Part shown: positions 1 through 8,978 of the stretch, piece by piece
Layout of the letters: each line of letters starts with the position of its first letter
How positions within the stretch are numbered: position 1 is the stretch's first letter
NCBI GenBank assembly: GCA_945859605.1
Contig: OX243825.1
Coordinates: forward strand, 1,686,326-1,750,325
Direction of reading: 5' to 3'
Length of the DNA stretch: 64,000 nt
DNA from: Lumbricus rubellus
Taxonomy: Eukaryota > Annelida > Clitellata > Crassiclitellata > Lumbricidae
Program-made: the position numbers and the translations under genes
Notes under the pieces: generated by a model
Told to the model about the DNA's origin: nothing
Seen by the model: only the letters and a program-made list of their open reading frames with translations
The model's database searches: none

Positions 1-3000
1 AAAGAATCCTAACATTTGCTTCACTTGCTTCTTCGTTTCAAAGTTTTTTAAATTAATCAAACTGTCAATCCTATCTGGATTCATCATCTTCTTCCCTGAA
101 CCAATGAGGTGACCGATGAATTTCACCTCACTCTTACCAAACACACATTTCTTCAAGTTCAAAGTTACATTATGCAGTCTTATTTGTTTCAAAAACAATT
201 CTAAATGTTTCAAATGAATGTTCCAATCATCAGAATGGACTGCAATGTCATCAACATAGGGTTCAGTAAATGCATTAATCGGTTGCAAAATCATGTTTAT
301 GGCTTTTACAAAAGTCCGTCCAGAGTTAATCATTCCAAAAGGGACACGTGTAAATTCGTACAGTCCACTATGGGTAACGAATGCGGTTTTCCATTGGTCG
401 GATTTCTTCACCGGACAAGTCCAGTAAGCACTGCGACAGTCCAAGACGGAAATAAACTTGGATTTCCCGACTTTGCTCAGCACATCGTTGACGATCGGCA
501 TGGGGTATCGACAATTTTCAGTATATGAATTCACGTACCTGTAGTCGCACGCGAGTCTCAAGGATCCGTCCTTCTTCTTGACGATGACCAGCGGACTTGC
601 CATTCTGCTCGACGACGGCTGAATGATGTTTGCTTTCAGCATCTCTTGTATTTGTTTGTCCACTTCTGCGCGGTATATCAGCGGTATTCGATAAGCCGTG
701 AACTCCTTCTCTCGAAAGTCTGGTCTCAGCACCACTTCGTGTTCTACCAATGTACATAATCCAGGTTTGTCCGAAAATCCGTCTGCATATCGGTTCAGTA
801 CATCCAGTAGCTGTTTCTGTTGCTCGCTCGTAAGATGTCCGATCTGTTCATAGTCCAATTGCAGCGATTTCTGTGTCGTCTCTGCATGGTCTTCTTTCAA
901 TGGTAGCTCTACCACTGATCCGAATTCGTCGTCCTCTTCCACGATGAGACCACACGATAATGTTCTTGCGATGAACTTCCTCATTTTGTTGGCATGGACG
1001 ATTCGTCGGCCGTTTTCATTCATGTCCACCAGATACGAATACTTGGATCTTCTTTGTAGCACTGTACATGGACCATGCCATCGTGAGATCAATTTATTGG
1101 TTGACGTTGGATACAGGACGATGACGTTTTCTCCTGGTTCGAATTCTTTATCCTTGGCCCTCTTGTTGTATTGACTGGCGTATTGTTTTTGCTTTTCCTC
1201 TGCACAATTCTCAGCAAATATCAAAGCTTTCTCCATGTCTGCTCTTAAGTTCTTCAGGTACTTTGCTGGTTGTACTCCAATGTTTGGCGGTAGATTTATT
1301 TCTTTGGTCCAGCTTTCCTTTAAGATAGTTAATGGTCCTCTTGGCATTTTTCCATACACCAGCAGATATGGTGCCACTCCTGTCGTTGCGTTGGGAACTT
1401 CTCTCAATGCCCATACGGTAAACGGAATGATTTTATGCCACTGTCTTGGATTTTCCACAATGACATGATGCACCATCTTCTTGAACGTCTGATTCCATCT
1501 CTCAACTAATCCAGCTGCCTCAGGATGCCCTGGTGAATCGAATCGTGGACAGCATCCCATCAATTTCAAAAATTCTCTTGTGAGACTGGCTGTAAAATTT
1601 GTGCCTCTGTCGCTGGTGATCACAGACGGCACCCCCACGTCAATGAATAGCTTCATCAAAGCTTCGCACACAGCCTTAGCAGTCAATGACTTTAGCAAAA
1701 AGATTGTCGGCCATCTTGTACATGAATCCACTATGCACAAGCAATACTTATGCCCAGCTGCTGACTTCGGTTCTATTGGGCCTACCACGTCCATAGTCAT
1801 CCGTCGGAATGGCACATCTTCCCTTGGAATTGGTGTAATCGGCACTCGATCCATCACCAAACTTCGTGCCTTCAGCTGACACTTCTCACAGGACTTACAA
1901 AATTTCACCACGTCTCGACGCATCTTTGGCCAGACAAAGGACAACTTGATTCTCTCTCGTGTCTTCTCTTCTCCCAAGTGTCCGCCAAATACTGACTCGT
2001 GAGCTAATTCCATTACTTGAATTCTTCTCTCTTTCGGTAACACCAACTGATACACAAGCTGATCCAGCATTTGATGCTTCTTATACAGCAATCCATTCAC
2101 CACGCTAAACTCTGATCCTTGGTCTTCAGCGATCCTCCACCACGATTTCAGTGACTCGTCATTTCTCTGCTGCTCCTCGAATTTCTTCGCATCTTCCAGC
2201 TGTCTTTCATCGTTCGAATTCTCTGTGAACAAGTCCCTCATACTTGTCTCCAGTTCAGCGTCGCTTCCGGAATCTTCACTATCATTTCGTTCACATGCAG
2301 CCATCTCTTCTTCAGTTTCATTGTTCTCAGATGTTGTTCTTTCGTCATCTTGGATGCTGAGTTCATCTTCGCTTTCCGTGTCATCTTCTTGCGAACTTTC
2401 GTTTATCGTTTCATCTTCTCCGTCTTCGACTTCTGCTCTCCGACTTTGTGCTCTTGTAGTCACATTCGCTTGTAGCTCTCCTTGCAATATACTGATTGGT
2501 GGAACCTCTTTCAGTTCTGCAATTATCTCTGGATGTAGCAGGAACTTTTCTGGATTTTCTTTACACAGTTCTGCTGAAATGCTGGCACACACTAAAGTTA
2601 AATATGGCGCGATATTTATTGTCCTGTCCTCTGTAGCTGTTCCTTCGTTACGACCGCTCATCCGCACTTCGATTTTCACCAACTTAGCTGGAATCGGCTC
2701 TCCAGCTACACATTGCAAATGAACTCTGCCGATTTCTTCTACTGTCGTTCCTTTCAGTAGTTCCTCGTTGATTACTGGTATCTCGGTCCCCGAGTCAATC
2801 AACGCCTCGACTTGCACAGGCTGCCCATCAGTCCCACGTATCTCCACATTTACATGCTGCAACGATATTTTCTTTATGCGTTGACACTCCTCTTTACTTT
2901 TTGTTTCTCGACAATTTTCTGCAATGGAAGTAGTCTTTATCGCTTCTTTCAGTATGGTGAACTGCGGCGTACACTTCATCACTGACTTAACTTCTGTTTC

Positions 3001-4500
3001 TTGGTTGCATTGTTCTTCCCAACCAGGAGGTGCATTTATCACTTGTATCTGGTTTACTCGAAGATTTTCTGCACTTCTGCTAAAGTTCTTCCTCAGATTT
3101 GCCGCTCCTGGTGCTTGGCAATGTTTTATTAGGTGTTTATCAGAATTGCAATTGTGGCAACGCTTCTTGATAAAACTTCTTTGCTCCTTGTTCTCCCACT
3201 TGTTGTACGGCGTGTATGATGCATTACTTTCTGTTGGGCGTCCCAGCGGCGGAGTTCGATTGTAGGCTTGTCTGTCCCACGTTGACTGTTGTTTATCTTG
3301 CGACCACTGCTTTCCAGAATAATCATCTTTCTTTGCATCATTACTCTTGGCTTGGCTTCCGGTGTCTTTGCTATCCTTGTTCCACTTGGGTTGCTTTGGA
3401 CTATTGTCCCATGCTTCAAATTTCGGTTTGTCTTGGAACATCACACCAATCCGATTGTTTACATGTATATCTGCGAGATCTGCAACATTACTAGCTTCCA
3501 AGCATTCTGTGCCCTCTTTTGCTAAGACAAACTGCAGTGGACCTGGTGGTAAACATTCTTTCAGCTTATCCGCCACTAACAAATCAAACAGCTTCTCGTA
3601 GTCTTTGTCCACTCGTCTACTTCGGACATAATAATTCAACAGGTTCTTCAGCCTAGCCGTGAACATCGTATACGTTTCTTCGGCTGTCTTCTTGGCATCT
3701 GCAAACCTTGACCTGTACTCACGAGCTGTTAACTTGAATTCCTTCAACAAGTGCTCTTTCACTGCATCGTATTTATCTAAATTCTCAAATGATAATCGAT
3801 TCAATACCGTTCGTGCTCTCGGGGTCATCAATGGCAACAACAATTTCACCCAGTACTGCTTTTCCACAGCGAAGCTATTGAATGCATTCTCCACGGTCTC
3901 AAAATATAATGGCACTTCCATCATATCATACGGCATCTTAGGCAATACATGCTTCATGGCATCACCAATCTTCTTGATCTTGGACACCATTGTCTCACTT
4001 TCTCTGAGCCTAATCTGTTCTGACACTTCTCGGCTCTTACGATCATCTTCGTCTCTCTTCTTCAGTCGATCTTGATCTTCGATTCTCCGCAGTTCTTCTT
4101 GTTCTATCTTCTGCTGCAACAGTTCTAACTGCTTTCTGCGTTCTTCTTTTTCAATGGCCATTTCTTTAAGTTGAGCCTCCTTGATAGCAAGTTTCTTTTG
4201 TTCTAACTGCATCTGCTCTTCTCTTTCTCTTTCTGCTTTTTCCAAATTGTCTTTTCCAGCTTGAAATTTTTCCTGACGAATTTCTTCTGCTCTCTCCAGT
4301 TCTTGTAAACGCATCTTTTCCTTTTCTTCCTCACGAGCCTTTTTGTCTTCGATCTGCTGTTTTCGTATTTCTTCATCGCTTTTTCTTGCTTTTTCGTACT
4401 CTATCATTAACTCCATCCTTCGTCGTTCTGCTTCGTCACGATCTAATTTCATTTGTTCGAACTGAAGCTGGAACTGCTGCTTCTGCATATCTATCTCTTG
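1..4500 (-). CDS. Gag-Pol remainder: Gag core, CCHC, protease, integrase, RT (partial)
   Basis: One open minus-strand frame, same phase as the upstream gag, running to the window edge. In order: rest of the coiled coil; an alpha-helical Gag core at about 3480-4000 (with the YFETVENAF segment) resembling the SCAN-domain fold; a CX2CX4HX4C knuckle at 3118-3159; an aspartic protease with DSG at 2788-2796; a long acidic spacer at about 2200-2480; an integrase with HHCC finger (about 1880-2020), catalytic D in MDVVG, D in SDRGTNF, E in PEAAGLVERWN, and a GPY/F-type segment near 1050-1110; then RT with LDCRSAYW, VPFGM and YVDD (247-258). No frameshift seen. RNase H is off-window. If read through, it would encode a full replication machinery. 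Confidence 0.85.
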
Positions 4501-4986
4501 CTATCTCATCCTTTCTGCTTTTTCTATCTCTTGTTGTCGCAGTTCTTTCTCTTCTTGCTTACGTTCTTTCTCTTCTTGGCACCGTCGCTCTTCTTTCTCC
4601 TTCTCTTCTTGGCGACGTTCTTTCTCTTTCTGTCTGCGCTGCTCTTCTTTCTCTTTTTCTTCTTGTTTACGCTCTTTCTCCTCTTGTCTGCGCTGCTCTT
4701 CTTTCTGCTTCTCTTCTTGTCTACTCATCATCATGAATTGTAGCAACGCCTCTATAGACATCGGTGCCTCAGGCTTCTCCACTGGCTTCTCCGCAACGCC
4801 TCCGACAGCACCTTCTTCTTCTTCTTCTTTCTTAGCCCAAACCTCGGCTAAATTTCTCATCAATTCTTCCCTAGACATCTGTTCGACTTCTTCTGCGTCT
4901 AGATCTGCTTCAATTAGCAGTTTTATCAGTCTATCAGTAGACATTTTCTTAATATTTGCTTGCTTTTTCTCCGTAAGTTTCTCCAT
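4501..4986 (-). CDS. Gag N-terminal segment, Gmr1-like element
   Basis: The first 161 codons of the retrotransposon gag, ending at an in-frame TAG. The start (MEKLTEKK) is the first methionine after the leader. Residues 1-65 are mixed. From about residue 80 the chain is a nearly continuous E/K/R/Q-rich coiled coil of the RQEEKEKE type. The same coiled coil resumes at the codon after the TAG, so the stop is not a natural domain end. It is either a nonsense mutation in this copy or a readthrough codon. Gag would form the cytoplasmic particle that packages the element's RNA. Confidence 0.7.
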   Translation of the reverse strand: MEKLTEKKQANIKKMSTDRLIKLLIEADLDAEEVEQMSREELMRNLAEVWAKKEEEEEGAVGGVAEKPVEKPEAPMSIEALLQFMMMSRQEEKQKEEQRRQEEKERKQEEKEKEEQRRQKEKERRQEEKEKEERRCQEEKERKQEEKELRQQEIEKAERMR

Positions 4987-5346
4987 CTTACTTCTTTACT
5001 TTACAGATGCTCGATAAATTAGTAGACTACTCTTCAAATGTTTGCAATTGACTGACTTCAATTCTTTATGCACACTTCAATAGACAAGCAAGTTTTTCTA
5101 CCTTGTAGTCGTTGTGTTGTCGTTTCTCACTGTCGTACGGATGCTCGATGTATCGTTGCTTCTCCCGTGTGCTCGGCTCCTCGATAAATTCACAGCGTCC
5201 GTTTCTCCACAACGTCTGTTGATTGGATAGAATCCCTCCGTTCCTACTTGGCACGTAGACCCGCCCTTCGTAACTAGGATCGTTCTCCTGCAACTTGGAT
5301 CGTTATCCTGCAACTTGGATCGTTATCTCACCGCAACGACACCAAA
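4987..5346 (-). other. Retrotransposon leader with putative primer binding site
   Basis: Minus-strand leader between LTR and gag start. Three bases inside the LTR edge the minus strand reads TGGTGTC, matching the first bases complementary to some tRNA 3' ends (a leucine-type primer is possible, tentative). Next to it, at about 5277-5335, is a 20-bp direct repeat (core GGATCGTTATCCTGCAACTT) in about 2.5 copies. Confidence 0.5.
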
Positions 5347-5866
5347 TGTCACAAGTCTTTTCCCTCTTCTTCTCTACGTGTGACCTTCAGTCTCTTCGGA
5401 AGCTTCTTCGTATAAGTTCGTGGTAGCGTAGGCCTATCCCTAGATAACTGTTTCATTAGCTAAATGGCTAGGTTAAAGAATCTACAGTCTTTCACTGTTT
5501 TGTTAACCAACAACGACGACGTGTTTAACTCTTCTTATTATACTCCAAAATCCGATATAAAGTAAAACGATCAGCAACAACACAACAATGACTACACTTG
5601 CGTTATCATAACAACTACACGACTACTATCTTCATCAGTCTACTCTATCGCAACTCAACAACAACTCTTACAGCCTATCTCAACGGCTCTCAACACGCAA
5701 CTCTCCTTCTTCACTTCCACTCCCTTCTTGTACAATTAACGTACGCTCGTCTAGACGTCACGTGCTGTCCAGACAATCACCTGTGCAGACGCCGCGCGGC
5801 AATTTGCACCTGGCCTACTTACGTCGCTGTACGACAATCGGCGTGCACTGATTAAATTAGCTGACA
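5347..5866 (-). repeat. 5' LTR of the Gmr1-like element
   Basis: The 520-bp segment starts (plus strand) TGTCA and ends TGACA, a perfect 5-bp terminal inverted repeat with the TG...CA ends expected of an LTR. It lies just outside the putative primer binding site. TATA-like stretches on the minus strand lie at 5534-5542 and 5552-5563. The partner 3' LTR is outside the window, so the ends are inferred from termini and PBS position, not from an LTR-LTR alignment. Confidence 0.6.
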
Positions 5867-6065
5867 TTAATGATGACTCATCAGCGCTTTTAGAAGCGAT
5901 GTCGACCAGACAAAATAGGCTACATGTAAAGTGAGGCCTGTATCACCAAGAGCGTCTGGTGATATTGCCAAATATAGGCCTATAATATATATATATACAT
6001 AGGCTAGCCTATATAATATTGTATAATGTATATATTATACTGTATTGTGTTAAAACATATATAGA

Positions 6066-6112
6066 TCTAAAGCGCCTCTACTAGGGTGAACCGTTCAGAG
6101 GCTCTCCCAGTG
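6066..6112 (-). repeat. Possible degenerate SINE tail
   Basis: Contains AAAGCGCCTCTACT and TTCAGAGGCTCTCCCAG, matching in order the hairpin tail of the SINE copies at 27218 and 31024, but with several mismatches. Weak call. Confidence 0.3.
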
Positions 6113-7346
6113 CGCAGGGCCACGAGAGAAGAAATAAGTAGGCCTATTGAGGAAAGAAAATGAGGAGGAGGGATTAGCCTACCAGTTTGAAGTTGAGACC
6201 GAGTAGATGGAGACAGAGGCTCTGTCACAGAGCTACTAGTGTTCCATATAGACCTAGCCTATATATATATATTCGGAAAGTCCCTTTCAATTAACGTGAT
6301 TTGTGTCATCATCATTCATCAGCTAAATAACTAGACCAGGATTTAGGAAAATTTAATATCAACGCTGCACAGGCTGAGCTTTAACCTATAATAGATCATA
6401 GGACCTATTCTGCGACAGCGTTTCAAACCATGCCGAGTCAAGTGTACAGGAACAGGTTTCAGATGACGGCGCGTGACAGCTGTTGTTGATGAATTAAAAA
6501 CGATAAGAAGGAAACGCTGGGAAAAGTATAACCGTATATATGTCGTTGAAGAGAGAACGGAAATAATTGCTAACATCAACCACGGTAGTGATGGCCCCAC
6601 CCATCTAAATAAGCCTATTATAACAAATGATGATTCGGACGCTGACTATACAACACCATAACACAAACAAGGAAATCAAACTGATATCAAGTGCGGAACA
6701 AGGAAGATAATAAAGGTCTGCTGATTACACCACTTCTGATTGCAGAAATAAGACTATGCTAATCGAGGCCCCATAACCAGGAAATGATGGATGCATGACG
6801 TAGGCCTAATCAATCAGCGAGACAATAAGGATACTGTGTGCAACAACCACCGATTGAAATGACCTACGACCAGAAATAAAATGTGATGCGGTGATAAACA
6901 AGGATATTCAATTGCGTTAGCAAAAAAGCCACCGACTATAATAATTAACACCAGTAAAAATTCAATTTTTGCGCTTTAGATTATTTTCTCAGCGTCATGC
7001 TATTTAGTTTATAATTCACCCGGATGATCATAATAATAAATATTATTCGTAATTGCTAAATTGAAATTTCTAAGGCCATGATCTTAAGCTAAGCATGCAG
7101 GGCACAAGTTTATTCACCAGGGTTACTTCTTGTCGAAGGGCTGTCCAGTGTTCAGAGACGTCAAAATTAATGACGATCTGACGCAGATATTTGCCAGAGA
7201 ATGGAGTGAGAAGAGGTCGACTGGAAGGCGAAGATCTGGATGGACGATACTAAATATATAGGATAGGAATTCCTGAAGAGGTGGTCCAGTTTTAAGTTGA
7301 AAGATTGTAGGACGAGAGCCTGCGGCCGAGAACGGTGGGTGAGCCA

Positions 7347-7539
7347 CAGGGCTTCTTTTAAGCTTCAAATAGCCTAATTTTGGCACTGCACAACCCCTCC
7401 CCATCTCACCATTCTGATGGTAAATTATTCAAAATCCGATCACAATGAGAACTTAAAACTATTTTTAGCTGCACAGGAATTGTCTTACAGCTGCACAAAT
7501 TCATTTGGAACTGCCCCTTTTGTGTAGAAAAATGCCCGG
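7347..7539. mobile_element. Old hAT-like MITE (CAGGGCT family)
   Basis: Starts CAGGGCTTCTTTTAA and carries the internal phrase CTGCACAAATTCATTTGGAACTG, shared with the element at 25289-25505. Flanks GTGAGCCA (7339-7346) and GTCAGCAA (7540-7547) agree at 6 of 8 positions, fitting a decayed 8-bp target duplication. Ends are approximate. Confidence 0.5.
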
Positions 7540-8050
7540 GTCAGCAAAGGGACAGACTATTACGGAATTATAGGCTTAAAGCATCCAAGAAAGTCGATGT
7601 ATTGTGTGGGTGAATCGTAGGCAAATTTAACGGTGATCACAATTATTATCTGGGCAAGACTGTTATGTAAGAAGGGCTTGCGTTTAGATGAATTCAGCGT
7701 ATGCGAATTCTGCGGAAACTAGGCAGAGGTTATGCCTTGGTAATTATTATAATTGCGGATGTTAGGAACTGACTGCGTAATTCATCTGACGTGGGCAACA
7801 ACTATTATTGTGATATTACCATCGGCTGTGAAGGCATTTCGCATGGTCAGGTGATTCCTTTGTTGGTAGTTTGACGGGGCTAACCATAGATTCATCTGCG
7901 CTCAGACTATAAAGATAGCCTACCATTGTTAATAGCAGCTACCTCCGTGTCACTGTGTTTGTCATTCTATATATGTCCACTCATGTTTGTTTTGCATATA
8001 GTTTTGTGTGTTTGACGAACAGAGATAGTCTGCACATATGTATGTCCATC

Positions 8051-8225
8051 TGTGTGTGTGTGTGTGTGTGTGTGTGCTTCTCTGTCTGTCTCTGTCTATT
8101 TGTCGGTCTTCCTCTCTTTCTCTGTCTGTCTGTCTGTCTGTATGTCCATCTGTCTCTTTATTTGTTATTCTCTCTGCCTCGTGTCTCTCCCATCTGGCTA
8201 CGTGTCTCTCTATCTGTGCGTCTGG
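8051..8225. repeat. (TG)n and (TCTG)n microsatellite block
   Basis: A pure TG tract at about 8051-8076 followed by imperfect TCTG/TCTC repeats. Long open frames here are low-complexity and not genes. Confidence 0.9.
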
Positions 8226-8585
8226 CTACGGCGCAAGTCTGTCGATCAGCCTTCTTGTATGTTTGGTCCTTGATTGCCTTATAAGGGCATAGCCTTAAAA
8301 GTCCTGCACAAAATATAACCCTCTGAAAATCTTTTTTTCACAACCTAAAATAAGGAAGTGTACGCTTGCATGTCTTGCTCTGTTCCTGCCTATCAGACCC
8401 GGCGTCTATTTACCTATTATGCAGTATAATATAATATCAGAGTGCGTTGAAAATACGGGCGTGTTCTAAAGTTCAAGCCTGTGTAGCTTGAAGTAAGCTT
8501 ACTTGTTTATCAGCCTAGCACACAACAATAGCTGCACAGGGCCACATTGTTGATCACGCGCATTTCAAGCTGTAAATCTCATTTT

Positions 8586-8595
8586 GGAAATTCCC
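8586..8595. promoter_or_regulatory. NF-kB/Rel binding site, distal
   Basis: GGAAATTCCC; its reverse complement GGGAATTTCC fits the GGGRNWYYCC consensus. It lies about 390 bp upstream of the IkB start codon, 62 bp from a second site. Confidence 0.7.
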
Positions 8596-8657
8596 GCCGT
8601 ACAGCGTATCGCCACGAAGCATGTGATTTCCCAGGGCAAACTGCAGGCTAACGTTTT

Positions 8658-8667
8658 GGGAATTCCC
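8658..8667. promoter_or_regulatory. NF-kB/Rel binding site, proximal palindrome
   Basis: GGGAATTCCC, a perfectly palindromic kB site, 138 bp upstream of the candidate TATA box of the IkB gene. Paired kB sites before an IkB gene are the classic arrangement for NF-kB-driven negative feedback. Binding is inferred. Confidence 0.75.
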
Positions 8668-8802
8668 ACAAATAGATGCAGAAAAAACCCAAGCAGGCCC
8701 AGCAGAGTTAAGGCCCGAACTTTACGCTTACGGTCGTTAAGACGAGTGAAAATCTAGACTGAAAAAATTCCAGAGTTCAAAATTTTCGGTACTTAGACGA
8801 GA

Positions 8803-8813
8803 TTTATATAAGG
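8803..8813 (+). promoter_or_regulatory. Candidate TATA box of the IkB gene
   Basis: TTTATATAAGG, 166 bp before the ATG and downstream of both kB sites. It overlaps a donor-like AG|GTGAGT (8811-8818), and an acceptor-like TTTTAG ends at 8964. A 5'-UTR intron with an upstream start is therefore an alternative reading. Confidence 0.5.
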
Positions 8814-8978
8814 TGAGTGCGTTGGTGGAAAAGGGTTAGAATCAATCGAGCCATCTTCCGCTAAACGTCAACCAGAGTTACTTCTATCTGGTTTCAACAA
8901 ATTAGGTCGTCAATTTCAAGCACACACAGCGAATAGACTTTTTTTTATCTCCACCTTGTTTTAGATTTCGAGTTCAAA

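Larger units (their letters stand above)
1..5866 (-). mobile_element. Gmr1-like Ty3/Gypsy LTR retrotransposon, 3' part outside window
   Basis: Read on the minus strand the element runs 5' LTR (5347-5866), leader, gag with CCHC knuckle, protease, integrase, then reverse transcriptase, which leaves the window at base 1. RNase H and the 3' LTR must lie to the left. Ordinary Ty3/Gypsy elements place integrase after RNase H. Integrase before RT with gypsy-type sequence is the Gmr1-like arrangement, described from deuterostomes. The gag-pol frame is open for about 1,660 codons except for one TAG at 4501-4503, so the copy is young. Seen: domains, frame and LTR termini. Inferred: family name and recent insertion. 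Confidence 0.88.
5867..8585. other. Intergenic region between retrotransposon and IkB promoter
   Basis: No convincing gene. Contents: four copies of the octamer TAGGCCTA (near 5429, 5968, 6137, 6804), short AT-rich and (TA)n tracts around 5985-6060 and 6258, a possible SINE-tail relic near 6066, an old hAT-like MITE (7347-7539) and a simple-repeat block at 8051-8225. Open frames here are short and without recognisable motifs. Confidence 0.6.

Noticed and set aside
8624..8633. Third kB site, GTGATTTCCC
   Set aside because: One mismatch to consensus at a key G; kept only as a remark beside the two perfect sites.
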